Notes: a model not told the origin generated them from the sequence alone. Shown: positions 17,199 through 26,689, counted from the stretch's first letter. The stretch: 41,369 nt of DNA from RGIG6919 sp045531905 (GCA_045531905.1 JAZSEY010000008.1:1-41369), one strand, 5' to 3'. Numbers and translations are program-made.

Positions 17199-17705
17199 CT
17201 ATTTTGCAAAAAATTGTTCGCAGTATTCATTTTTCTCTTCCACATATACCTGTGCATTTTTGCGAAGTTTTGCTATATCTTCTTCTGATAATGCACGTAG
17301 TACTCTAGCTGGCATTCCTATCGCCATCATACCATCCGGAACCACCATATCCTGCTTCACCAAAGCACCTGCACCTATGACACAATTTTTACCAATCTTC
17401 GCTCCATTTAACACTGTAGCACCCATGCCAATCAGGGTTTCATCTCCAATGGTGCATCCATGTAAAATGGCACCATGTCCTACGGTAACATAATCGCCCA
17501 CACATACCGGATACCCCTCATCCACATGCACTACACAATTATCCTGAATATTACTACCCTTGCCAATGTGAATACTGCTTCTTTCCGCTCTGATGGTAGC
17601 ATGAAACCACACACTACTATCTTCTCCAATAGTAACATCACCTAGAACATCTGCAGACGGCGCCACCCATGCCGTATCCGCAATCTTACACTTACTATCA
17701 ACCAT
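17199..17705 (-). CDS. Gamma-carbonic-anhydrase-like hexapeptide-repeat protein
   Basis: This 168-aa protein forms a left-handed beta-helix, seen as repeated hexapeptides such as VTIGED, IHIGKG and TLIGMG. It belongs to the YrdA/PaaY/CaiE group. Three His residues at the places used for Zn binding are visible: NCVVHVDEG and VGHGAILHG. The usual RGD near the active site reads RAE here (IRAERSSIHIG). Many family members bind zinc or other metals, but carbonic anhydrase activity has been shown for only some. It is monocistronic, with a terminator directly upstream from the neighbouring gene. No promoter was assigned. Confidence 0.9.
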   Translation of the reverse strand: MVDSKCKIADTAWVAPSADVLGDVTIGEDSSVWFHATIRAERSSIHIGKGSNIQDNCVVHVDEGYPVCVGDYVTVGHGAILHGCTIGDETLIGMGATVLNGAKIGKNCVIGAGALVKQDMVVPDGMMAIGMPARVLRALSEEDIAKLRKNAQVYVEEKNEYCEQFFAK

Positions 17706-17727
17706 TCATTCATCCTCCGATTTCGAA

Positions 17728-17760
17728 TTAAAAACACCCTGTCTCTATGACAGGGTGTCC
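17728..17760 (-). terminator. Terminator after the Asp-rich membrane protein gene
   Basis: ACACCCTGTC and GACAGGGTGT form a 10-bp stem with a 5-base loop, followed by TTTT on the minus strand. Confidence 0.85.
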
Positions 17761-17777
17761 GTAAACATCTCTAACAA

Positions 17778-18059
17778 TTACTCTGCTGTAACTGTATCAT
17801 CCTTCTTTTCAACAACTACAACTTCATCCTCATCATCATAGAAGTCATCATCAAAATCGTCATCGAAATCGTCAAAATCATCATAGTAATCAGGTGTCAA
17901 ATAAGTATATACTGCATAGGCAATCGCTGCCACTGCTGCAATCACACCAATAATAGCCAACGCCCAAAGCACCTTATTGCCAGCCTTTTCCTTCTCTTCT
18001 TCCTTCTTTAATAAAGCATTCACCTTAGAAACATCTAATAAATCCTCAAATCTCTTCAT
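17778..18059 (-). CDS. Small single-pass membrane protein with an Asp-rich tail
   Basis: This 93-aa protein starts at the ATG at 18059, preceded by AAAGGAGAAGG; an in-frame GTG at 18086 lacks such a site. A Lys/Glu-rich segment (LLKKEEEKEKAGN) comes first, then one transmembrane helix at about residues 30-55, then an extremely acidic tail with repeats of DDFD or DDDFYDD. The family was not recognised with certainty; short proteins of this design are frequent in Lachnospiraceae. The tail could bind cations or a basic partner, which is inference only. Confidence 0.75.
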   Translation of the reverse strand: MKRFEDLLDVSKVNALLKKEEEKEKAGNKVLWALAIIGVIAAVAAIAYAVYTYLTPDYYDDFDDFDDDFDDDFYDDEDEVVVVEKKDDTVTAE

Positions 18060-18159
18060 GATACCTTCTCCTTTCAACAAAATCACTAGGGTTAGTATAA
18101 CACAAAATAAAAGGTTTTACTATACAAAATTAAACGATTCTTATATTGTTTTCCACCCG

Positions 18160-18837
18160 TTAGCCTCGCAGTTTTCCATCATAGATTTCGATTATTCTAT
18201 CACAACGCTCTGCAACTTCCTTATCATGTGTAACAATAATAACCGTTTTACCTTCTGCATTTAGTTTTTCAAACACCCCCATGATAGCATCTGCATTCAC
18301 TGAATCCAGAGCCCCCGTTGGTTCATCTGCAAGAATGATGGTGGGCTGATTTACAATAGCTCTTGCTATGGCTACCCTCTGCTTTTGACCACCTGACATA
18401 TTGGATACCGGCTTGTCAGCAAATTCCCACATATCAACTGCCTCCAATGCACTTTTTGCCATTTGTTTTCTTTCCATCTTATTCTTTCTCGTTTTCCCAA
18501 CAGCAAAATCCAAAGGCAGCATAACATTCTCCAAAGCGGTAAAATCCTCTACCAATGCGTAATCCTGCATCACCAATCCAATTTTTTCATTGCGAATCAC
18601 CGCCAATTCTTTTTCGGATAAATCTTTCACAAGCGTAGTATCCAAGGAGTATTCACCTTCTTCATAGGTATCAATACAAGCCAGAATATGTAACAATGTG
18701 GATTTCCCAGCTCCTGATTTCCCTACAATCGCTACCAATTCTCCATCGCGTATAATCAAAGACACACCTTTAAGTGCCATAAAAGCATTAGCCTTATTTT
18801 GATTATATATTTTCTTAACATTCTCCAATCGAACCAT
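18160..18837 (-). CDS. ABC transporter ATPase, MacB/LolD type
   Basis: This 225-aa ATPase has Walker A GKSGAGKST, the signature MSGGQKQRVAIARA, Walker B TIILADEPTGALDS and the switch His in VIIVTHDKEVA. Length and sequence fit the LolD/MacB/BceA subfamily, which drives FtsX-like permeases in mechanotransmission or peptide export rather than classic import. It is the last gene of a three-gene operon, with GGAGGG before its start and 18 bp after the permease. No two-component system lies beside it, unlike typical BceAB loci. Confidence 0.95.
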   Translation of the reverse strand: MVRLENVKKIYNQNKANAFMALKGVSLIIRDGELVAIVGKSGAGKSTLLHILACIDTYEEGEYSLDTTLVKDLSEKELAVIRNEKIGLVMQDYALVEDFTALENVMLPLDFAVGKTRKNKMERKQMAKSALEAVDMWEFADKPVSNMSGGQKQRVAIARAIVNQPTIILADEPTGALDSVNADAIMGVFEKLNAEGKTVIIVTHDKEVAERCDRIIEIYDGKLRG

Positions 18838-18855
18838 ATCATCTTCCCTCCTTAT

Positions 18856-20067
18856 CTACATATAAGAATTGTCCACCAAAATCTCTCTTGCGGAAGCCCG
18901 TCTCAATATTCCATTAGGCAATATCCAAGAAACAAATATATATATCACTAAAACAATCACACTGGCACATACCTGCCAAGCGCCAAAATGCAATACACTA
19001 TTTCCTAACACATTTTTAACTTCCAAGAACAACATAATCCCCATTGTAAGCACAAATGCTACACCAGCCAACCAAACAGAACTGAGTCCACTAATGATTC
19101 CACTATAACTCCATTGCATTCCACAAATATAATATAGCGCATAGTGCTTCAAACCTCTTTTTACCGACACAGCACAAACACTTAATGTGGCAATAATAAC
19201 AAGCACAAATACACAAACAAACAACGGAAGTATACGATACATGTCATTTCTAATATATTTTATACTATTAGAATGCATTTCTCTTAATTCATAGTATTGG
19301 GATACCGTCTTTGTGCTCATCAACTGTTTTGATACGTGCTTCATTTCCTGGTCATTTGCATTATCATGAAATGTAATTAGTGTTCCTCCCATTTGCAAAT
19401 TTTTCACGTTATCATTTTCATACAAAATGATAACTGGAGAATTGCCTTCCATCTTGTATCCATAATTATAGAAACACTCTCTATAATCTCCCTTTGACAT
19501 CGCATATGAATTGTGATAATACACGCTTTCTTTATCACGCATGACTCCAATAATTTCAACTGTCAGTGTTTCTCCTGTTTCCCGATGTTTTAGTGTAACA
19601 ACATCTCCCACAGTAATTCCGTTTTCATTGTAAGATATTACTCCCCTTAATTGATTACTGTCTTTGTCTTTTTTTGAAAACCATCTACCATCCTCCATAA
19701 TAGGAGACATAACATTCATCACTTCCGGACTATAACACCAAACATTTAAATAATTCGCCTGTTCTCCTATGCAGTATTGCTTTGATTCAGAAACAGAAAG
19801 CACCTCTTTAATAGAAGGAAATGCCTCACACAATTCTTCGCTATTTTCAAACAACTCATTTGTATTGGGATTCTTTAAGCCTGAAGAAACAATAAATGCA
19901 CCATTCCTCTGTAAATAAGGTTTTATTTTCAAATAGTTTTCTAACTTAACTTCCAACGCCGATACCATGGACATCACAAGCAACAATAGTATCACCAGCA
20001 ACAACACGATTAAACCACTCATCAATGGACTTCGTTTGACATTTCGATAACTGAGTTTCCAAATCAT
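18856..20067 (-). CDS. FtsX-like ABC permease (second)
   Basis: This 403-aa permease has an N-terminal transmembrane helix at about 15-40, a large extracytoplasmic domain of about 220 residues, and three helices in the last 130 residues, the MacB/FtsX layout. It starts 3 bp after the stop of the preceding permease gene, with a GGGGG ribosome binding site, so the two subunits are likely made together as a heterodimer. Substrate unknown. Confidence 0.9.
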   Translation of the reverse strand: MIWKLSYRNVKRSPLMSGLIVLLLVILLLLVMSMVSALEVKLENYLKIKPYLQRNGAFIVSSGLKNPNTNELFENSEELCEAFPSIKEVLSVSESKQYCIGEQANYLNVWCYSPEVMNVMSPIMEDGRWFSKKDKDSNQLRGVISYNENGITVGDVVTLKHRETGETLTVEIIGVMRDKESVYYHNSYAMSKGDYRECFYNYGYKMEGNSPVIILYENDNVKNLQMGGTLITFHDNANDQEMKHVSKQLMSTKTVSQYYELREMHSNSIKYIRNDMYRILPLFVCVFVLVIIATLSVCAVSVKRGLKHYALYYICGMQWSYSGIISGLSSVWLAGVAFVLTMGIMLFLEVKNVLGNSVLHFGAWQVCASVIVLVIYIFVSWILPNGILRRASAREILVDNSYM

Positions 20068-20070
20068 AGC

Positions 20071-21279
20071 CTATACCCCCTTTATCATTTTAAGTATTTG
20101 AGGTTTGATAGTTTGCTTTATCATGATATATTCCACAATAACAATTACCAAAATATACATTGCACCTAATAAGATATAGTTCCTTACTGTATAAAACTGT
20201 CCCATATAAATATATATTGTTTTAAAATACGGCAACAGTCCAAAATGAAAGATGACACCACCGAACCCGCCAAATATCACCGTATACAAAAAGCACTCAA
20301 CCAAACAGCTTACATAAACACGATTTAAAGATAACCCGCATATACGGTATATAGACACCTGTCTCCTGCGTATTAGCAGAATATACTGAAACAGCACCGC
20401 CATAATAATGGCAGCAACCACCATAATTAGCACACATTGCACCAGTGTAATATAGTAAGACTTCGTTAATTCTACATCCTCAATTTCAGGATTCTGAAAT
20501 TGCAAATTTGTTCCAAAAAAACGCAAAATAGCTTCTTTCAGTTGTGCATATTCATCTTCTGACAAATAGTAAGAAAATATAAAATTAGCATGTCTCACAT
20601 AACACTCCGCGTCAATTGTAGTTACCGGCACCATCGGCAAATAGTTCATGTTATAATGCGGTGTTTCAAACAAACCAACTTCAACATATTCTTTACCACC
20701 ATATTCTCTAATTCCCTGTTTCCGAGGCTTATACTTTTGTTTCAATTCTTCTATTTTTGATTCTTCATATTCATCATCGTACCAATAGTCTGGTTTGGCT
20801 ACACAAACGAGTTCTCCATTTTCAACCTGTTCCTTTGTAAATCCGCTACCACTGACAAAAGCATCATACATTTCCAATTCTGCATTTTTTTCAAGTGCTG
20901 CTGTAATCTTTCCGTTTCGTATTTTAAAATATGTCCAAGAAGTTGCTATTGCATCATTCACAAAATTATCACTAGAAAAATCCTCTTTCAATTGTAAATC
21001 CAAAATAATATAGCATTTATTCAATATACTATCATCCAACGAATACAAACATTCCAGGAATTCGTCTAAAGGAGCTCCCTCCAAATGTATCAGATCCCAT
21101 TCCAACCCTACTTCCTTCACACCTGCGTGAGAATTCAATTCCTCCCGTTTTAAATTCTGTGACATGCCAAAAGCAAATAAAACTGATATCACAGACACCA
21201 GAATACAAACTGCAAATAGACTAAACAAGATACACTCATTGCGAATAAACTTTTTAATATTTAGAACAATATACTTCAT
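20071..21279 (-). CDS. FtsX-like ABC permease (first)
   Basis: This 402-aa permease is built like its downstream neighbour: one N-terminal helix at about 17-38, an extracytoplasmic domain to about residue 275, and three C-terminal helices. The two proteins are similar in plan but clearly divergent in sequence. The ATG at 21279 follows GGGAGGAG. It is the first gene of the operon. The upstream 90 bp hold the pcrA terminator and a short direct repeat. Confidence 0.88.
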   Translation of the reverse strand: MKYIVLNIKKFIRNECILFSLFAVCILVSVISVLFAFGMSQNLKREELNSHAGVKEVGLEWDLIHLEGAPLDEFLECLYSLDDSILNKCYIILDLQLKEDFSSDNFVNDAIATSWTYFKIRNGKITAALEKNAELEMYDAFVSGSGFTKEQVENGELVCVAKPDYWYDDEYEESKIEELKQKYKPRKQGIREYGGKEYVEVGLFETPHYNMNYLPMVPVTTIDAECYVRHANFIFSYYLSEDEYAQLKEAILRFFGTNLQFQNPEIEDVELTKSYYITLVQCVLIMVVAAIIMAVLFQYILLIRRRQVSIYRICGLSLNRVYVSCLVECFLYTVIFGGFGGVIFHFGLLPYFKTIYIYMGQFYTVRNYILLGAMYILVIVIVEYIMIKQTIKPQILKMIKGV

Positions 21280-21311
21280 AGCATCTCCTCCCTAATTCAT
21301 ATTAGCAAACA

Positions 21312-21330
21312 ATTGTATCCGAATTGTATC
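21312..21330. repeat. Direct repeat ATTGTATC-N3-ATTGTATC
   Basis: Two copies (21312-21319 and 21323-21330) have an 11-bp period, about one helical turn, upstream of the ABC permease operon. They could be a regulator site, or chance in AT-rich DNA. Confidence 0.35.
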
Positions 21331-21363
21331 AAAAAAAGAGGACCGTCATGACGATCCTCTTTC
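21330..21363 (-). terminator. Terminator of pcrA
   Basis: On the minus strand AGAGGATCGTCATGACGGTCCTCT forms a hairpin followed by seven T residues, shortly after the pcrA stop. Confidence 0.88.
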
Positions 21364-21371
21364 ACTACATT

Positions 21372-23576
21372 CTATACTCTTTTCAGGTTAGCAAAGGATG
21401 CAAACATCTTCTTTACCCCCGCTCTATCGAAGTTCACCGTAACCTCATAGTCCTTACCCCCGGACACCAGATCAATGACTTCTCCTTCGCCAAATTTGAT
21501 ATGACGCACCCTGTCGCCTACACCATAATCAATATCCGTAGCACGATTTACTACAAATTCCTTTCCATAACTCGGCTTCGCAGTAAATGTATTAGAAATA
21601 CGCGCATCCGGCTCCTGACGAAGTGGCATATCACGCTTAATTGCATTCCCGGCAGTATCTATCAATTCTGACGGTATTTCCTTCACAAAGCGGGAAATAC
21701 TATTCATTTGCACATTACCACGTGTCACACGCTGTCTTGCTGCTGACAAGAACAATCTTTTCTTTGCTCTAGTGATTCCCACATAACAAAGTCTTCGCTC
21801 CTCTTCAATCTCTTCGTCGCAATTCTCGCTAAACAGCACCATGCCACTAGGAAAAACACCTTCCTCCATACCTGCGATAAATACGCACGGAAATTCCAAT
21901 CCTTTGGCACTATGCAAGGTCATCAAAAGCACTTTATCTTCTGCATTGTCAACATTATCAATGTCTGCTACCAGAGCAATCTCTTCCAACAACCCCGACA
22001 AGCTTGGTTCTTCTGCACTATCTTCATATTGCACAATCTTGTTGCGAAGTTCTTCAATATTCTCAATTCTTGCTTCTGATTCTTCCGTACCTTCCCGTTC
22101 CAATTCTTCCAGATATCCAGTCTCCTCCAACACACTATCAAATAGTGTTGTCAAAGAACAACCTGTCTCCACCTGCTGACGAAAACCATCAATCAAATCT
22201 GTAAACCCATGAATTTTGGTAGCCGCCCTAGTAAGAGAGGAAATCTCGTCCACATTAAACAATGCATCCAGCAAAGTCATTTGGTTCTCATAGGCAAATA
22301 CTGCAGCCTTTTCAATACTGGTAGCACCAATACCACGCTTCGGCACATTGATGATGCGCTGCACACACAAGTCATCGTTACCATTTTCAATTGCTTTTAA
22401 ATAACTGATAATATCCTTAATCTCTTTACGAGAATAGAAATTCAATCCACCTACAATCTTATACGGAACATTTGCCATTATTAATTTTTCTTCAAACATA
22501 CGAGATTGGGCATTTGTTCGATACAAAATTGCCATATCCCGATAGGAATATTCTTCTTGAGACAGTTTCTTCATCTGCAAAATTGTCTGCTCTGCCTCCA
22601 TATAATCGCTATCATATTGATGGAACACAATCTTATGTCCTTCTTCTTCAGCAGTCCAAAGAGCCTTTTCTTTTCTTCCCTGATTATTGGCAATTACACT
22701 ATTAGCTGCTTTCAAAATATTACCGGTAGAACGATAATTTTGCTCCAGTTTTATAACCTTCGTCTCCGGATATTCTTCCTCGAAGTTTAAAATATTATAG
22801 ATATTAGCACCACGGAAACGGTAGATAGATTGATCATCGTCACCCACTACACAAAGATTTCTATATTTTCTTGCAAGCTGATTAATCAGCAAGAACTGAA
22901 TGTGGTTCGTATCCTGATACTCATCCACCATGATATAGCGAAAACGCTCCTGGTAACGATCAAGTATGTCTGGATAAAACTGAAACAATTCCACAGTTTT
23001 AAAAATCAAATCATCAAAATCCAACGCATTGCTTTTCTTTAACTGCTCTTCATATGCCTCATATACTCTGGCAATCTGTTCCTTACGATAATCTCCCACC
23101 GCTTCTTGCATGTATTCTCTTGCAGAAACAAAACGTTCTTTTGCCTTAGAAATGGCAGAAATCAGCATTCGTTCCGAATACATTTTCGGATCCATATTAA
23201 AGCGTTTTAAGATCTGTTTTACAACGCTTTTCTGGTCATCTGCATCGTATATGGTAAAATGCGGATCATAATCCAACACATCGATTTCTCTTCTCAAAAT
23301 GCGTACACAAAGGGAATGAAAGGTACTTACCCAGATAGATTCTGATCCAAAACCAATCATATCGTCAACTCTTTCTCGCATTTCTCCTGCCGCTTTGTTT
23401 GTAAATGTAATCGCCAGTATATTGTATGGGTTCACACCATTTTCAATGAGATATGCAATTCGATTTGTAATTACTCTTGTTTTGCCGGAACCTGCACCTG
23501 CCAAAATCAAAAGTGGGCCTTCAGTGGTAACCACAGCCTCATTCTGCATATCATTCAAATTAGTCGTTAAACTCAT
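21372..23576 (-). CDS. pcrA: ATP-dependent DNA helicase PcrA (UvrD family)
   Basis: This 734-aa protein is the usual size for PcrA, an SF1A 3'-5' helicase of repair and replication-fork maintenance. It has the Q motif LNDMQNEAV, Walker A ILAGAGSGKTRV, motif II VDEYQDTNHIQ, motif III VGDDDQSIYRFRGA, motif IV KLEQNYRST, motif V TLHSAKGLEF and motif VI VGITRAKKRL. The C-terminus ends with a Tudor-like segment (VGDRVRHIKFGEGEV) that in PcrA contacts RNA polymerase. GGAGG precedes the ATG at 23576. It appears monocistronic. Confidence 0.97.
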   Translation of the reverse strand: MSLTTNLNDMQNEAVVTTEGPLLILAGAGSGKTRVITNRIAYLIENGVNPYNILAITFTNKAAGEMRERVDDMIGFGSESIWVSTFHSLCVRILRREIDVLDYDPHFTIYDADDQKSVVKQILKRFNMDPKMYSERMLISAISKAKERFVSAREYMQEAVGDYRKEQIARVYEAYEEQLKKSNALDFDDLIFKTVELFQFYPDILDRYQERFRYIMVDEYQDTNHIQFLLINQLARKYRNLCVVGDDDQSIYRFRGANIYNILNFEEEYPETKVIKLEQNYRSTGNILKAANSVIANNQGRKEKALWTAEEEGHKIVFHQYDSDYMEAEQTILQMKKLSQEEYSYRDMAILYRTNAQSRMFEEKLIMANVPYKIVGGLNFYSRKEIKDIISYLKAIENGNDDLCVQRIINVPKRGIGATSIEKAAVFAYENQMTLLDALFNVDEISSLTRAATKIHGFTDLIDGFRQQVETGCSLTTLFDSVLEETGYLEELEREGTEESEARIENIEELRNKIVQYEDSAEEPSLSGLLEEIALVADIDNVDNAEDKVLLMTLHSAKGLEFPCVFIAGMEEGVFPSGMVLFSENCDEEIEEERRLCYVGITRAKKRLFLSAARQRVTRGNVQMNSISRFVKEIPSELIDTAGNAIKRDMPLRQEPDARISNTFTAKPSYGKEFVVNRATDIDYGVGDRVRHIKFGEGEVIDLVSGGKDYEVTVNFDRAGVKKMFASFANLKRV

Positions 23577-23619
23577 AACTGCCTCCGTTCATAATTCGTT
23601 TTTATAAACATCTGTATGA

Positions 23620-23658
23620 AAATAAGGCAAGATAAGGGGTGCCATATCATGACACCCC
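23620..23658 (-). terminator. Probable terminator after the SPFH gene
   Basis: GGGGTGTCAT and ATGGCACCCC form a 10-bp stem with a 3-base loop. The 3' tail is only moderately T-rich, so efficiency is uncertain. Confidence 0.6.
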
Positions 23659-23689
23659 ATAACCTTAATATCATATTTAATAATCTGTA

Positions 23690-24673
23690 TTAACCAATCT
23701 GTGTTCCACAGTTTGAACAGAACTTTGCGCCATTTGTAGGTGTTCCGCAGTTTGGACAGAACTTTGCGCCTGCTGGTGCAGCTGTCTGCTGTGGCTGCTG
23801 TGGCTGCTGCATCTGCTGATTAGCCATGTTCATATTGTTCATCATCTGCTGACCCATCATCATGCCCATCTGCATACCCATCATAGAGTTAGCCATATTC
23901 GCACCCATGTTGTTACCACCTGGAGCTGTCATAGCATCTACCATGCTAACCTGCTGGAAACGGTTCATATCACCAATCATAGTATGCTCAGCTGCCTGAT
24001 CTGCTCTCTTAGTAATGTTCTCAGGATATGTAAACTCGTTGATACGGAAATCCTTGATAGTTAAACCAATCTTGATTAAATCCATATCCAAATCTTCACG
24101 GATACCATTCTGAATATCGTAAGCATTCTCCATTAAGTTGAAGATATCCTTACCAACCTTACCAATCCACTTCATTAATAGCCCATCTAACATAGATACA
24201 ACACGTTCTCTAACTTCAGTGATAGAATACTGCTTCTTAACACCGGCAATATTCTCGATAAAAGAATTGTAATCAGAAATCTTCACTGTAAATGTACCGT
24301 TTGAACGAATTGGAAGTCCACCTGGAAGACCATCAGCCTTTAAACGAATAGGACTCTTTGTTCCCCACTTTAATGTAAATTCCTTTGTATTGATGAAGAT
24401 AACTTCAGCTCGCATTCCACTGTTGAAACCGAACTTAAAGCCCTTCAATGTAGACAAAAATGGAATAATCTGAGATTCAATATCATAACTACCTTCGTCT
24501 GTAAATACACCTTCAACCTGTCCATTAAACATGAAAATTGCATCCTGACCTGGACGAATGATTAACTTAGAATCCTTCTTAATCTCCTTGTTTGCCCACT
24601 TCCAAAACAGGATATCATCTCTATATTCTTCCCACTCTACTACATTTGCAAATTGACTTGAAAAAAGACCCAT
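23690..24673 (-). CDS. SPFH-domain protein with C-terminal zinc ribbons (YdjI-like)
   Basis: This 327-aa protein resembles B. subtilis YdjI. Residues about 1-215 form the SPFH/band-7 (virion core-like) domain, beginning MGLFSSQFANVVEW. A Met/Gln/Asn-rich linker follows at about 240-300 (MQMGMMMGQQMMNN). The end is a double zinc ribbon, KFCPNCGTPTN then KFCSNCGTQ. SPFH proteins organise membrane microdomains. In B. subtilis YdjI belongs with PspA, YdjG and YdjH in a membrane-stress response. It lies 33 bp downstream of the zinc-ribbon/TM gene and follows AGGAGG. There is no hydrophobic anchor of its own, so partners probably recruit it to the membrane. Confidence 0.9.
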   Translation of the reverse strand: MGLFSSQFANVVEWEEYRDDILFWKWANKEIKKDSKLIIRPGQDAIFMFNGQVEGVFTDEGSYDIESQIIPFLSTLKGFKFGFNSGMRAEVIFINTKEFTLKWGTKSPIRLKADGLPGGLPIRSNGTFTVKISDYNSFIENIAGVKKQYSITEVRERVVSMLDGLLMKWIGKVGKDIFNLMENAYDIQNGIREDLDMDLIKIGLTIKDFRINEFTYPENITKRADQAAEHTMIGDMNRFQQVSMVDAMTAPGGNNMGANMANSMMGMQMGMMMGQQMMNNMNMANQQMQQPQQPQQTAAPAGAKFCPNCGTPTNGAKFCSNCGTQIG

Positions 24674-24706
24674 TATCTTATCCTCCTAACTCATAGTTTT
24701 CTTTTA

Positions 24707-25885
24707 TTATAGTACACGGATATTCCCAGTCGTGTCAACCGAAAATGAAATATCCTCTGTACATGTATCCATCTCAACAGTCTGCTCTATGCAAGCATAT
24801 TCATGTACAGGCAACATACCTGTATCATTATTCTTGTTCATAATAACTGCAACAATTAATGCAGCAAGCACTAATACAACGATAATCGCAATCTTAATCG
24901 GACTCTTCGGATATTCGCCATGGAATTTACCAGTTTGTCCATTTACCAATACCGTGTACTTTTTATCTTTATATGAATATGTAGTGGCATATACCGGAAG
25001 CATTACATACTTATAACGCTCATCGCTATAATTAGCACGAATACGTACATCCTTAACCCTATCATATCTTCTTCTAACATCATCAGCTGCCATTCTGCGA
25101 AGTTCTGAATCCATCTGCATGACAGCATCTCTATGACCTGTTTCTAAATCAATGGTATAATTCTCTGACATATACCCTGAAAAATAATCCGGCGAATAAG
25201 GCGCCATCTGTTTAAAATCAAATGGTTCTACTCCCTTAAACAGGCCACGCTTAAAACGTTCAGATGCAGGCACCTTCACATCACGGAAATCATTCTCAAT
25301 CCGTCCATGTGTATGATACCATGTGGTCTCAACTCTCGTCTTGTTATTTCCTTCAGAGTCTTTGTAATGAACTGTTTTATCTCTTCCACCCATAGCAGTG
25401 TAGCTACAACGTGCATATGCATCAAAACCCCAATATGGAATATACAAGCCCTGGAATTGATCTCTCTGATATAAGTTCTTTAACTCCCCTGGAGCAAGCC
25501 ACTTTTTCTTTATCCAATCACCAAAACGCTTACCAAGATCTCCTTTATCTACCTTAAATGGTAATACACCATCAGGAATTAAGGTCGCCTCCTGCTCACT
25601 TGCCAATACATATGTAGAATCACAATATGGACAACGAGCTGCAGTCTCGCTACCTGCAACCTCAATATGAGCACCACAACCGCTACATTCCATGGTCTTA
25701 GTAGGCTTTTCTGTTGCCCGGTTCATACGCATCGCATCAACAGTAAGTTTATGAATTTCAACATTCTCTTTTTCCCCGATAATCGGAATCTGGTTATCAC
25801 AATTCGGACACTTTAACATCTGAGATGCTGCATCAAATTCCATGATACCATTACACGCCTCACAGCGATATTCGTTCTCTGCCAT
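24707..25885 (-). CDS. Zinc-ribbon membrane protein (YdjG-like, copy 1)
   Basis: This 392-aa protein has two N-terminal zinc ribbons (CEACNG...CPNC and CSGC...CPYC) in the first 90 residues. A conserved middle domain follows (GLYIPYWGFDAYARCSYTAMGG; VNGQTGKFHGEYPKSP), then one transmembrane helix at about 330-350 and a short outer tail. It resembles B. subtilis YdjG, which with YdjH brings the SPFH protein YdjI to the membrane. It lies between pspA and the SPFH gene. A hairpin separates it from pspA. A divergent homologue is at 37563-38546. Confidence 0.85.
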   Translation of the reverse strand: MAENEYRCEACNGIMEFDAASQMLKCPNCDNQIPIIGEKENVEIHKLTVDAMRMNRATEKPTKTMECSGCGAHIEVAGSETAARCPYCDSTYVLASEQEATLIPDGVLPFKVDKGDLGKRFGDWIKKKWLAPGELKNLYQRDQFQGLYIPYWGFDAYARCSYTAMGGRDKTVHYKDSEGNNKTRVETTWYHTHGRIENDFRDVKVPASERFKRGLFKGVEPFDFKQMAPYSPDYFSGYMSENYTIDLETGHRDAVMQMDSELRRMAADDVRRRYDRVKDVRIRANYSDERYKYVMLPVYATTYSYKDKKYTVLVNGQTGKFHGEYPKSPIKIAIIVVLVLAALIVAVIMNKNNDTGMLPVHEYACIEQTVEMDTCTEDISFSVDTTGNIRVL

Positions 25886-25907
25886 AGTTTCCCCCTATAT
25901 CATCTAC

Positions 25908-25938
25908 AAAAAGGTGTAGTGTCGCACTACACCTTTTG
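25908..25938 (-). terminator. Hairpin between pspA and the ydjG-like gene
   Basis: AAAAGGTGTAGTG, a CGA loop and CACTACACCTTTT form a long stem with T residues on both sides. It could end pspA transcripts partly, giving more PspA than downstream proteins. Confidence 0.8.
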
Positions 25939-25965
25939 TATATTCTTATGTGATTATTGAGATAA

Positions 25966-26643
25966 TTATAATCCCATCTGAGCCTTTAATGCTGCAAGCT
26001 CATCATCAACTGCTGCTGTAGGAGCTGAATCATACTTTGCAGATAAATCAGCAAACTCATCAACAGGAGCGCTGTTAAGCTCTGCCATCGCATTTGCCTG
26101 ATCTAACATCTTGTTTGCCTTTGCTTCCATTCTATCAAAAGCTGCAAGGCTTGATGTTGTATCACCTACAGAAGACATCATCTTGTTCATCTTCTCCTGG
26201 GTCTTAGCTACCTGAACCTTAGCCTTGATAGCATCTCTACGAGCGTTTAACTCGCCGATATCCTTAACAAGCTTGTCATGCATCTGACGCATCTTCATAG
26301 CATTAGCTGATGCCATATCGTATGCCTGCTGTAAAGCTGCCTGTTTCTCAACGAACTGCTGCTTCTTAGCAAGGAATGTACGAGCATCATTCTCGTTACC
26401 TGCTGTAAGAGCCTTCTCAGCGTATGACTGCATCTTAGCAATCTCAGCGTTACACTCATCTAACTCTCTCTTTGTTCTCTGCTCATCAGCCATAACAGCA
26501 GCTGTCTCAGACTTAACCTTACCTAAATCCTCATTCAAATCACGAATGCACTGATCAATCATCTTCTCTGGATCCTCAGCCTTATCTAATAATGCATTAA
26601 TGTTAGCTGCCATAATGTCGCCAAATCTCTTAATAATTCCCAT
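25966..26643 (-). CDS. pspA: PspA/IM30 family phage-shock protein
   Basis: This 225-aa, almost entirely helical coiled-coil protein starts MGIIKRFGDIMAANINALLD, the typical PspA beginning with an amphipathic helix for membrane binding. DKAEDPEKMIDQ is the family's most conserved motif. PspA/IM30/Vipp1 proteins are ESCRT-III relatives that assemble on stressed membranes. I use the ATG at 26643 because AAGGAGG precedes it; an in-frame GTG at 26673 is less likely. It is first in a module with the zinc-ribbon and SPFH proteins, as in B. subtilis pspA-ydjGHI. Confidence 0.95.
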   Translation of the reverse strand: MGIIKRFGDIMAANINALLDKAEDPEKMIDQCIRDLNEDLGKVKSETAAVMADEQRTKRELDECNAEIAKMQSYAEKALTAGNENDARTFLAKKQQFVEKQAALQQAYDMASANAMKMRQMHDKLVKDIGELNARRDAIKAKVQVAKTQEKMNKMMSSVGDTTSSLAAFDRMEAKANKMLDQANAMAELNSAPVDEFADLSAKYDSAPTAAVDDELAALKAQMGL

Positions 26644-26689
26644 AATACTTATCCTCCTTAAATTGTGGGCCACGCCCTATGATGTTCTC

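Noticed and set aside
23760..23890. Low-complexity CTG/CAT repeats suspected as a microsatellite.
   Set aside because: They encode the Met/Gln/Asn-rich linker of the SPFH protein.
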